64,000 nucleotides of DNA from Nematostella vectensis (Eukaryota; Cnidaria; Anthozoa; Actiniaria; Edwardsiidae), in assembly GCF_932526225.1 (NCBI RefSeq), contig NC_064039.1:10496139-10560138 (forward strand). The letters run 5' to 3'. A program made the translations under genes and the position numbers. Positions 15,039 through 25,650 of this stretch are shown here, one piece after another. Each line of letters starts with the position of its first letter. The first letter of the stretch is position 1. A model generated the notes under the pieces. That model saw only the letters and a program-made list of their open reading frames with translations. It was not told the DNA's origin and made no database searches.

Positions 15039-16984
15039 GTCATTGGTTTGCCGTTTGGATTTGAATTATTTTGGTTCATATGTTGTCAAATTTAGCGTGT
15101 TTGCTTGCGGATAAAGAGGTGTCACTTCTAGACAAGGAAGGCTAGGCATATTCGCATTATCAGGTCATGGAAGGTATGTGACCTGCATCTAAACCCGCCT
15201 CAAACGAATAACACGGGATTGCCGGCGGACATACAAGGTCTAAAATACATGACAACAAAACAGTACCACCTAAAACGGTTGCTAACATGGGGTATTGTCA
15301 TGAGTAAACAATAGAAAAACATCGTTTTAGATTATCTGCGATTACTGTAATTCAGTAAAAACAATCAATTAATGTACTAAGTAACTATTGATTAAAAAAT
15401 CTGGTCCAAATGAAAGGTTTAGTTGGTAAAGATTATTAATAATTTAGTTTTATGTAAAGGAAATATCGATATTTTCAAAAATAGTTCGTCTTACAGCTTC
15501 CCTGAGTCCGGGTCAAGTGGTCTCACGCATAAGTACACGACATAATGGCATCAAGCGACAACTTTTTTATCTACGGTATCCAATGACGACCGTTTATATC
15601 TCTATTTATTGTATATCTATCCTGAGTTTACAGTCCAACTTTATGAAGGCAGCTAAACTCACCAAACCAACAGAACATTACAAGAACTAAACTGCTGTAT
15701 CTTGGGTCTTTAGTTCTCTATTATCTTTGGCACAAAAAATGGAGCAGATGAATTTATGAGTAAACTTAAATCGACGACAAAGGAAGTTCATTGTAAAAGA
15801 TGAGTAGTGTGTTTTGAAGACGTTTGTACCGCATAAGTAAAAAGCTAGAAACGTCACGAACAAGACAAAATAGAGCGCCCGATACAAAATAATTTTTTTC
15901 CAGTACAAGGCTTAGACTGTAAACCGTCACACATATCCTATAAGCGTCTCTGCATAACAATTTGATATTTACTCTGGCTTTTCTTAAAAAAATGCCTTGT
16001 CGAATGACGTTTGTAGACCAAGTCGTATATCCTCTTAGGATTGTTTGGGTTCAAGAAGGCGCAATCCAGAGATGGAGAGAGTTAGACAGCTAATATAAAC
16101 TGCAGTGATAAGATGAGGTTTCACTTCAAATGGTCATTCAAGTATACTTTAGTATTGAATTGAAATGACAAGAAAACGCCCTGAACCTGATTTACAATTA
16201 ATTGTTTTCTATAGAAATATTCAGAGAAAATTACATAGATTCGTGTACTGTGCATGACACTAAGAGATCCTAACACTAAACATTATAATTCCACCCCTCT
16301 ACTTTGTCAATCGTGATTACAGGTGTTTGGCTATAGCTCCCATTACTGCCCAAATACTCACCCTAGCTCTCCAGTCCTGCGATCACTCCTGAGATATAGT
16401 TAATCTGCAAGATTTGCGGCACAAAGCCAGGGACTTGACCGAAAGAGTTGATAACCAAAATACCCACATAACAATGTTGTAACTGATACGAGGTCATTAA
16501 TATCGCGTTATCGCGTTGGTGAATGCCTGGGAAGGTCAAAGGCAATCGGCTGTAGGAGGATAAACATGGCGTCAAATATTGAGGAGTGTAGAAGTCCGCT
16601 CGTGAGGCCTAACAGGATTTGCTCGATTACCTCATTGTTCTATTGTATTTTAATATTCCTCCACAGCCAGAAATGTGATTGTACCGCAAAAGATTAGACA
16701 TGACGTAGTAAAAATGATATTTTTTAAGGGAAGGGAGGGACAGTGGGAGAAGAGGGGTTTACAGTGCTTAATTTTAACATAATATTAGAAGACAAAGGTA
16801 GAAAACGGAATTGTGTATTTGATTTTGAGTATTTTGTGACAAGTATTGCAGACTGATTGACAAAAATATTTAATTAGAAAACACAAATAAATAATATAGA
16901 CCTCCCTTATTTTTGGATTAGAGCCTTAGGTTTGCATGCCTGTCAATTAAAGATAATGCCATGACAGCGTATCCCTTAGTTTCT
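15039..16984. other. Intergenic, no supported gene
   Basis: AT-rich sequence. Minus-strand hydrophobic frames at 15687-15960 and an acceptor-preceded frame at 16363-16575 were inspected and not accepted. No RNA gene was seen. Confidence 0.5.
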
Positions 16985-17575
16985 GTCTTTCAAGACGTCT
17001 GTACCACGCGTTGCTTGGGATAATGTCCACGGTAGTTTATTCGTTAGTTTACCTAGATGTTTGTACCACGCCTTGCTTGATATAGTCCACGATAGTTTAT
17101 CCTTTAGTCTACCAAGATAGATGTACCACGTCTTGCTTGGAATAATTTCCACGATAGTTTATATTCGTTTAGTCTACCAAGATGTTTGTACCACGGCTTC
17201 CTTGAGATAGTCCACGATAGATTATCCGTTAGTCAACCAAGATGGCTGTTCCACGCCTTGCTTGAGATAGTCCAAGATAGTTTATCCGTTAGTCTACCGA
17301 GATGTTTGAACCACGCCTTACTTGAGATAGTCCACGATAGATTATCCGTTAGTCTACCGAGATGTTTGAACCACGCCTTACTTGAGATAGTCCACCATAG
17401 ATTATCCGTTAGTCTACCAAGATGGCTGTACCACGCCTTGCTTGAGATTGTCCATGATAGTTTATCCGTTAGTCTACCAAGATGTTTGTATCACGCCTTG
17501 CTTGAGATAGTCCATGATAGTTTATCCGTTAGTCTACCAAGATGTTTGTACCACGCCTTGCTTGAGCTTGACGTG
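16985..17575. repeat. 60-bp minisatellite, about ten copies
   Basis: Units of about 60 bp containing 'CTACCAAGATGTTTGTACCA', 'CGCCTTGCTTGAGATAGTCC' and 'ACGATAGTTTATCCGTTAGT'. Later units are more uniform than the first ones. Because 60 is a multiple of three, a frame with a 20-residue repeat stays open (17186-17623), but nothing else suggests it is coding. Confidence 0.93.
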
Positions 17576-17597
17576 GTACGACTTGCACTGTTGTCTT

Positions 17598-17718
17598 GGG
17601 CCGGTTCCTGGAAAGCAGGTTAGCCTAACCCAATCAAATATCAATACGATATTTGATTGGAAAAAAAGGGGCATTCACCTTAAGTTAAGCGTTAACTTAC
17701 TTTCCAGGAACCCGGCCC
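17598..17718. mobile_element. Short inverted-repeat element (MITE)
   Basis: The left arm starts GGGCCGGTTCCTGGAAAGCA. The right arm is its near complement, ending CTTTCCAGGAACCCGGCCC. The interior contains TAGCCTAACC and TTAAGCGTTAAC-like arms and an inner hairpin, AATCAAATATC/GATATTTGATT. A related single arm is at 19187-19225. Confidence 0.75.
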
Positions 17719-17867
17719 TGTTGGTCAAGTCACATAGCCTGTTGTCAAAATCCCTTGCCGTTGTTCTGATGCACACTAAAGGACGTAGATTGTGCGTTCC
17801 TTTGGAGCATTCTCGGGAGCTGGGGTACCACTAGTAGAGGGCTCTTAAAGATATAAATCAAATGGTT

Positions 17868-18070
17868 AAAGGGTCTCTGACACAACCGCCATTTTGTCAT
17901 TCTAGCAAAATACCAAGAGCGAGAAGGCATCCATTTCCACCGGCTGATTTGAGAAAGCTAGTGCAATATTTTTCGAAATTGTAAAAATAGGTAAATATGT
18001 ATCAAAGTTTGTTTTAGATGGTTATTTTGAAATAACAACTTTGAATGAAAGCATGGTCGATAATGAAAAA
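17868..18070. mobile_element. Single arm of the dispersed inverted-repeat family
   Basis: It shares 'CCGCCATTTTGTCATTCTAG', 'GGCATCCATTTCCACCGGCT' and 'GATGGTTATTTTG' with the complete element at 28796-29240. Confidence 0.65.
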
Positions 18071-18109
18071 TACTCACTGTCTACTTAAAACATATTTATC
18101 CCGGAAAGA

Positions 18110-19035
18110 CTATCCCATTTCGACCAATTTGTGGTCGAAATCCTGATGCGTAGCTTTACTAAAGAACACATTCGCACTAATTCCCGAGAGCCTGTAATCG
18201 GGAAAATGCATACAAGTTCTGTGGTTCTGTTCCTTAAACCTACCTCGAAAGATCTCATCCCTGAAGACAATACCCGCGTGATCACCATTCCCATCCAGAA
18301 ACACTTTTGCCTTCGATCCGTCCGGCCCTTTAATTGTACGGACCTGACCTTTTCCAGTGGCCCCAGTACCGATCCTCGTGGCGGTATCACCATCACCACT
18401 GGTCTCCTTAGTATTTGTTCCGTTACTATCCTCCTTCGATCCATGCGGCCCTTTAAACGTACGGACCCGAACTTTCCCAGTGGTCCCAGCACTGATCCTT
18501 GTGGCGGTATTACCATCACCACTGGTCTCCTTTTTAGTTGTTCCGTAACTGTCCTCCTTTGATCCGTCCGGTCCTTCAAACGTACGGGCCTGACCTTTCC
18601 CAATGGTCCCAGCACTGGCCCTCGTGGCAGCATCACCATTACCAATAGTTTCATCTTTATTTGGCTCGTCACTATCCTCTAACTTGTGAACCTCTCTCAT
18701 GCGGCCAAATGTAGTTTCAAGCATGGCAAGTTTGTCGGAGCTCCCACTTACGTCTTCTTTCTTCCACCCCTCTAATTCCCTCAAAGCGGACTTTTTAAGT
18801 GCAATTACTTCATTTTTGTCAGTGTTTAAATAATACTCTTCACTCATTTTCTGATTTTTCTTCTTATGAGCTAGTTCATCGGCCAAAGCTTTAAGTTCTC
18901 TGCCAAGTAACTCGCTTGATAACCCGGACGTTGTGTCTGTGTGACGAGTGTTAACGCGGGCTTTAGTAGGAGGAAGCATCATCACTAGCGGACTGATTTT
19001 CTTATCCTCCGCGCGCGCGCTCGGAGATGGCAGTC
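18110..19035 (-). CDS. Orphan protein exon with internal 41-residue repeats
   Basis: A continuous frame of about 308 codons from a good acceptor (TTGTCAATAG, exon start 19035, phase 1) to TAG at 18110. The upstream first exon was not found; a start at an internal Met pair (MMLPPTKARV) is also possible. The N-terminal half is Lys/Glu-rich and probably helical (LGRELKALADELAHKKK). The middle holds about 2.7 copies of a 41-residue unit with blocks GPDGSKEDS, ETSGDG and TATRI. The C-terminal 60 residues are non-repetitive (IFRGRFKEQNHRT...). The repeat gives a Gly/Thr/Ser-rich, probably disordered, region. No signal peptide, membrane segment or known domain was recognised. Confidence 0.55.
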
Positions 19036-19186
19036 CTATTGACAAGGAAATCGTGGAATTGGTACAGAGTTCTATAAAAACGTATCCGTTTTTGCATATA
19101 CACCTATTTCAATTAAGGTTGCACCCGCGAATCGATGTATCGTAACCCGCAGTGGTTTATGGGTAACGTTCAAATGGCTGAATCCT

Positions 19187-19225
19187 GGGCCCGGTTCCTA
19201 GAGAGCAGGTAAGCGCTTATCCACG
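19187..19225. mobile_element. Solo arm of the GGGCC-type MITE
   Basis: GGGCCCGGTTCCTAGAGAGC with AGGTAAGCGCTTA matches the arms of the element at 17598-17718. No partner arm is nearby. Confidence 0.5.
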
Positions 19226-20250
19226 GATAAATATGGTTATCTGGTCTCTGAACGCCGTGTGAACGTAGGTACATAACCAGGAATGCTAAAACTTTCTAAG
19301 CCAGTGTTTGTTTTTATTTATGCTTAAGGTCTCGGTAAAGGTAAACGACGTGTCTGCGAAAAAAAAAAATTTCGCACCGCAATTTTCACTACATGTATAA
19401 ACTATATATCAAATACAAGATAAAAGATTGAATTATCTCCTGCAAGTTTTATTTTTGCAATAGCTAATTCCGTGTTTAAGGTTTGAGGCCTCAAACTCAA
19501 AAGTACGGAGTTTACTCTAGAGCGTAATGAACCTTCGAGTTATTGCGCATGCACTTGCACGTAATTGCATCTCAATGACAGATAGATGATCTACCAACGT
19601 GTCAATGCTGGAACTCTCATTTCTGGCGAAATTTGGACACGAAAAGTGCTATAAAAGCGATCTTCAGTCGAAAATCGAAAATTCCTCACACACTTTATGA
19701 CATGGCATAATTATCTATCAGATCCGATTTGAAGGTGATATCTTAAAACCCGTCGCGAGGTTACGCCCGGCAAGCTCGAGTACTCGCCTCAAAATAATAC
19801 GCTAGAAAAGCCAAAGATTTGGCGTGAATTTACGGTCAACAAGTCACGGGAAACAGCAAAGGACCATTTTAGCCGTCTTAGAATGCGATTTATGGAAAAA
19901 TTTTTTTGGAAAAAATAAAGTTTACGAACTATTGATACAGGTTTTGCAAAAATCACAAAAACAAACAGTGGTGTCAAATTTACCTTTATCAAGACCTTAA
20001 ATCATTATTTATTTGATGCCCATGAAGCAATGCAGGTTACGACACAGATTTCCCGATTGCAACCTTGAAATAGGTGCATAAATCTAACTGCAGAATGTAG
20101 TAGATTTTTCTCCAAGCTCATGCATGGCCGGCGTCTGCCAAATTTACCATGTGCCCCTATCCATGACCCTCTCACTTGTTACAAGGACATCGTCTTGCCA
20201 AATCCACTCTGCTAATGTAACATTCCTTCTATCATATTATATCCCCTCTC
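19226..20250. other. AT-rich intergenic or intronic sequence
   Basis: No supported exon. It may include the 3' exons of the CAP gene, whose terminal exon I could not place. A minus-strand AATAAA lies near 20008-20016. Confidence 0.4.
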
Positions 20251-20969
20251 TCCACCTGTTCCCATGACACGCTCTTTATGATATACTCTATCTTTCCATA
20301 GCAGATAAATTCATGTTCCCCTTATCAAGACCCATTAACTTGTCTTCGTGGCAAGCCGATGTGGCACATCACAACAAATCTTTCTACCATCTACCCTCGA
20401 GGCCTCCTTACTTACTCACCTGTTCTGGTGACAAGCACCATTAAGTCCACCCATTCTATCCCATGTAAGTACTTCCTAGTGTTCCCCACCGCCAACAACC
20501 CATGCCAGATCCACGCATCCGTTCTCGCGAAATGGCCTCTAAAGCACGCATTATTCACTCCTTTCTTGTTGAACACCATCCAACAGCCGCCAACCCCTCC
20601 CCTCCCAGCCGCATGCAAGTCACACTCAACTATTCCTGGGAGATGACCTTCAGGACGTCCATCATTAATCGAGCCCTTGAAGAACGCCATAGAATCTCAA
20701 GAACACACAAGGGCACCCGGGACATGACCAACAAATACCACCTTAACTACCCTAGCCACATACCACAAGCAAAACCTACACACCCACTCCCGTGACTTCA
20801 TCATTATTCAGTCCACGCCTGCAACCTACACCTCAATCCTCCTTCCCCTGTATTAACCCCCCATGCAAGACACACCTATTTGTCCCTGTGACATGGCCTA
20901 CAAGGCATGACCAACCACACCTAGCCTTATGTCACTGAACAACCCCATCCTTCCTAATGCAATACCTAC

Positions 20970-21723
20970 TCACCCGTCCCTGTGTCATGGCCTTCAAGGT
21001 GTGACCAACAACACCTAGCCTTACGTCACTGAACAACCCCATCCTTCCTGATGCAATACCTACTCACCCGTCCCTGTGACATGACCTTCAAGGTGTGACC
21101 AACAACACCTAGCCTTACGTCACTGAACAACCCCATCCTTTCTGATGCAATACCTACTCACCCGTCCCTGTGACATGGCCTTCAAGGTGTGACCAGCAAC
21201 ACCTAGCCTTACGTCACTGAACAACCCCATCCTTCCTGATGCAATACCTACTCACCCGTCCCTGTGACATGGCCTTCAAGGTGTGACCAACAACACCTAG
21301 CCTTACGTCACTGAACAACCCCATCCTTCCTGATGCAATACCTACTCACCCGTCCCTGTGACATGGCCTTCAAGGTGTGACCAACAACACCTAGCCTTAC
21401 GTCACTGAACAACCCCATCCTTCCTGATGCAATACCTACTCACCCGTCCCTGTGTCATGGCCTTCAAGGTGTGACCAACAACACCTAGCCTTACGTCACT
21501 GAACAACCCCATCCTTCCTGATGCAATACCTACTCACCCGTCCCTGTGACGTGGCCTTCAAGGTGTGACCAACAACACCTAGCCTTACGTCACTGAACAA
21601 CCCCATCCTTCCTGATGCAATACCTACTCACCCGTCCCTGTGTCTGGCCTTCAAGGTGTGACCAACAACACCTAGCCTTACTCACTGAACAACCCCATCC
21701 TTCCTGATGCAATACCTACTCAC
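20970..21723 (-). repeat. 94-bp tandem array derived from the 3' edge of CAP exon 3
   Basis: Eight units with a 94-bp period run directly into exon 3 of the CAP gene; the exon's own edge is the ninth copy. On the minus strand each unit reads ...CTTGAAG, then GCCATGTCACAGGGACGG, then GTGAGTAGG, so each carries an AG, an 18-nt exon-like block and a consensus donor. The unit nearest the exon is almost identical to the exon end (GAAGGTCATGTCACAGGGAC). More diverged relatives are at 20420-20438, 20519-20536, 20630-20647 and about 20877. Confidence 0.9.
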
Positions 21724-23795
21724 CCGTCCCTGTGACATGACCTTCAGCAATCGCTCCATCCATGCTGTTACCACTGACAGGCGTTTGAAGAGCCGAGTCT
21801 GTAATTTTGCTTGCATAAACCATGTCTGCATATGGTCTTATCGCAGTTTTCGTAGTGTTTTGCGGAGGTAGGCCTAATCCCGTGGGGGTGGTCGAAGTGG
21901 CGGAATTGTTCTGCGTAGTGGTTTCCGGTGCGGAATTATTTAAGCTTGAAAGCGAAGGTATAGGTCCTGATAAGGAGTACAAGAAAACTCAAGCTATTTT
22001 TTGTGAAAAATGCTTTTTTTTCTAGAACCTGTGTTCTAACCTTCTTGTAAAGAAAATGCACTAAAATTATATACTTTGAAATGTATCATCCTAGTGATAA
22101 TGTCGGGCGGTGAAACGGGCCGGTTTATCACGTGCAGTAGAAGCGGCTCTAATCCTGGTGCCCTTGTTAAGGGATCACCACACTGTTTTGAAAAGTTTTT
22201 GCACAGATCATAAACTCAGAAGCGTGGTCACCTTGACAGGGTGTTATCGAATCAGGATGCGAGAATCGTACTATCTGATTGCCATGACCTTCATCACTAC
22301 CCAATCAGCATGGAAAAGAAATGCGCTACACAATATGACGAAACAGCCAAGCTTTGGAGAGGTATTAATCTAGACTGTTATTTTCGCATCTTCATAGCCT
22401 CCTTTTTTTAAAAAAACAACAACTAGTTTTAATGGTCACGATAGCGCGTGTCGCATTGTCATTACCGAACGCAATTTTGTGATTTTTTCTAAAGGCACCT
22501 ACCTCCTTTTGGCGGGACATTGCTTATGAAGGCCTCTACCCCGCCCCGGTTTCCCCTCGGCTTGTATCTCGCCACAGTTATAAACCCATATCTCTTGCTG
22601 ACGGCTGTACCCAGGCCTAGCTCAGCCGTCCCCGCCCATACGAGCTGGGTGAAATGTTTGACCACTCCATCGGGGTCTTTGGAAGAGCCGCTATCAAAGT
22701 CATAGTTCTTTCTCTCGTCATACCACCGTTTGACCATCTCTCGGCAGAGCACACAGTTGTTAACAATGCGACCCTGGCATTTTGGCACGGCGGGTTTAAA
22801 GAAGGCAAGGTTTTCACCTACGGTGGGAAAGCAAAAAAAAAGTAGAATAATTTTTATTTCTCAGCTGTACTAAAAACCATCACCGCTTAAAACGAATGAA
22901 TGTTTGCTCTCATTTATTTTCCCATCAATGGCATCAGCTACGTTTAACTTGCCGCCAGTAAAATCTATCTTAATTTTAAAGAGCTCTTGCCAGGCATACA
23001 TTTGTTGTTGTTTTTCATTTTTACAATTGGAAAAAAAATTTAAAGACAAATTATTTGGAGGATTCTCAAAATAACAACATAAAACATATTTTCATACGTT
23101 ATTTAACAATTTCGGTTATTTACCAATATCGCAAGCTATCCCAAATTAGCCAATGGAAATGGATGCTTTTCTCGCACTTGATATTGCTAGGATGACGAAA
23201 TGGTGGCTCAAGAGACCCTTTAATAAGTGCGAGGGAACGATGGGAATGAAAGGGAATCACGAAGGCGGGTGGGTGATAGAAGTGGCTTTTAACAGTGTTT
23301 AGCGTTTAAGCACCTCGAATAGTTCTATCATCGTAAACATCAGGACTTGTTCTACTGGTGTTAATCCGTTATTTCACCCGCATGTACAACCATCAAGAAG
23401 CAGTGTTTGCATATCAGGTCAACCTATGGCACGTGCATGGGGCGTGGTTTGCCAGGGGTAGGGGGTATAAATCGATCTGAATTTCCCTACTCACCTATAT
23501 CATCATTTGTTTTGTCGTGCCGGAATAAGGTATTACAGGGATATTGGGCGTGTCTTTTTAAAGGGTGGGAAAGTGGTTGCATGAGTTCCCCCTCCCCCCC
23601 CCCCCCGCCCCCCATTACCTTCATCGTTACTTATAGCATCGTCGTGCCTCAACTCCTCCCTAGACGCGAGTTCATCCGCCCAGCGCTGCGCCTGCATTGC
23701 TAGACTGGGGGACCAGGTCAGCGGCGGCACCCCATGCTGGGCACGGTAAGAGTTGTGTGCCTCAAGGCAGTCATCGTCAAACGGGTCGAGGCGGA
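21724..23795 (-). CDS. CAP/SCP-domain protein, GAPR-1 (GLIPR2)-like
   Basis: Three exons with matching phase 1: 23795-23619, 22817-22503 and 21966-21724. The first two encode a full CAP domain. It has the N-terminal helix (CLEAHNSYRAQHGVPPLTW, with one His of the CAP tetrad), GENLAFF across the exon join, HFTQLVW (CAP2) and FITVARYKPRGN (CAP1, a GAPR-1-like variant). Cys residues in KCQGRIVNNCVLC are an addition to the usual GAPR-1 fold. Exon 3 is a Thr/Ser/Pro/Asn-rich tail ending GHVTGT. The first exon (start) and last exon are not identified. CAP proteins are secreted or membrane-associated and bind lipids; the role here is unknown. Downstream lies the 94-bp array whose units copy the exon 3 edge. 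Confidence 0.88.
23030..23225. mobile_element. Single arm of the dispersed inverted-repeat family (minus orientation)
   Basis: 'CCAATGGAAATGGATGCTTT' and 'TTGCTAGGATGACGAAATGG' match the right arm of the element at 28796-29240. It lies in intron 1 of the visible CAP gene model. Confidence 0.65.
23588..23613. repeat. Poly-C tract immediately downstream of the first visible CAP exon
   Basis: About 22 C with single interruptions, starting six bases after the donor at 23618-23617 (minus strand). Confidence 0.85.
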
Positions 23796-25650
23796 CTGGT
23801 GAGAAATGGTTACTTGAGTAACTGAGCGTTGCTCGATGCAAAGGGGAAATGTGAGAACGAGAAAGGGGATCCGCAGGAACATGTTGAATGCCATTCGAGG
23901 TTATAAATGGAAGTTTTTCGACGCATGATGTGTTCTAATCCCCTGACCTCAACTCCATTTCTGAATGCATGTAAACCTAGGCTTTTAAACGACTTTACGC
24001 TGGTCGAATGATATATGGCGTATGGGAAAGTATTGACAATTATTATTGTACATACTAGCGAGGAAAAGTACAAACATGTCTGGAATTACGAAAATGTAAA
24101 GTTTACAATGACTACCGGGCCTAAAATTTAGCATTTTAATCTGTGTAGTTTGACATATTTTTTTCCAGCACGATCAACCTTGGGTTATTGTCAATGGATT
24201 GTTATTAGGAATTTAATGGTTTAGGGCATATAACGAGATTTTTTTAAATTCATTGAAATGTGCTCCCCTATTATTGATAGCAATATAAACTTATAAGCGG
24301 TAAAAGATGTATGGGGTGCAGTGGTCAACCTGTATCGAAATGGACGCAAGGACACTTCCTAACGTCACTGACAAACAAGATACCTGCTCACACAACACAA
24401 AACATGACTCTTCATTCGTTAATGAATATCAACCAACCTGACTTGGAGGCAAGCACGCCACAAGAAATGGAACAAACTAGAATGACAAGGCACACCCTTA
24501 CTTCCATAGGTTATAGCAGAAGTATAACGCAAAGCTGAATTTAAAGCGGAGAGAACAGACACCGTATCATTGCTGTGACCAAGTTCTTGTAGCCGGGAAA
24601 TGTGCTCTGAGCTATGACGGGGCGACAGGTAGTCTTTCTGTTCGTGGTTTATTTGGGATGCCCCATTGGCCCAATCGAATGCATGGGTAGATTTATTAGC
24701 ACTGAAGACTAGATAGCTTCATTCGCTTTATTCTACGAATGAAAATAAAATAAAAAACTAAGGTAAAAGGATAAGAAAGAAATAGTAGAAGTCTTCTCCA
24801 TAAATGCGACAGGTACCAGTAGATTAAGCTAATAGCGTTTGTTTAATTTGTAATTAAAATTACAATTTAACTCTATCGAAAATCGCCATAAAGAGTCATT
24901 TGTCTATATATTTAAATTCCCTTGTGTTACCGTAAGTCCAAGCTTCCAATCAAGAAATCTAAAAATGCATTCCCAGCACGTGGTGTGCTTTGGCAGTTGC
25001 CATGGCTACAAGCGTTAAAGAGTAGGAGATTGGGGTCGAGACATTTTTGATGTTCTGATCAATCAAAATCAAGAGCAGCGGGTAATGAATGGAGAAGAAC
25101 AATAACACCCATTGGATGAGCGGGTGGCAAGCAACCTTTATTGGCGCTAAGAAGGGAGCGTCGGAAAAAAGACCATGCAAGAAAAATAAAAAGATACGAT
25201 ATGAAATATCCCAACGAGAAGAGTTGGAAATTATTATCTATATAGATGTTATAGACTTACATGGCATTAGGTAGCAATAAAAACAAGTAGTACTGAGATG
25301 GCAAAGTAAATAAAAGTAACAAAAAAAAGAACGTTTAGTTCTGTGTTTTCAAATTTCCCCGTTTGTGCCAGAAAGTAATTCCTCGAATGAAACCTAGTGC
25401 CGAAACTCCATCAGTCACGACAGCTTTTAATCCAGTGCGTTATGTCACCGTCTCCCTATTTGTTTCCTTGGCCCTGATGGAGCCCGTATAATACAAACTA
25501 TCCGGTTGTTTGGCGATTGCCTCAGGTACATGTCATGATGATTAATAATTCAGCGCTCAGTTTTGCCCTTTTGTTCATCCACCGCGACCCAGAACTAGAG
25601 CCGAGCAAAGGGTTTTAGATTTTTCCTCTGTTGGCGTATGCTCTAGGAGG
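23796..25650. other. Region between divergent genes
   Basis: It should hold the first exon and promoter of the CAP gene and the promoter of the lectin gene. A minus-strand TATAA at about 23900 is followed by a frame starting MAFNMFLRIPFLVLTF. That frame looks like a signal peptide but is out of frame with the CAP exon. No confident exon is called. Confidence 0.4.

Noticed and set aside
16363..16575. Minus-strand frame after a CTTCCCAG acceptor ending QVPGFVPQILQINYISGVIA
   Set aside because: Only one frame is open and it stops just before a donor. No upstream partner exon was found, so support is insufficient.
17186..17623. 145-codon frame with a 20-residue repeat
   Set aside because: A 60-bp minisatellite with unit divisible by three; no splice or promoter support and the protein repeat simply mirrors the DNA.
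18085..18672. Second long minus-strand frame overlapping the orphan exon
   Set aside because: A shadow frame kept open by the 123-bp repeat; the other frame has the acceptor and the less biased composition.
23810..23900. Signal-peptide-like frame MAFNMFLRIPFLVLTF upstream of the CAP exon
   Set aside because: It is out of frame with the CAP exon, and an intron joining them would be only about 20 nt.
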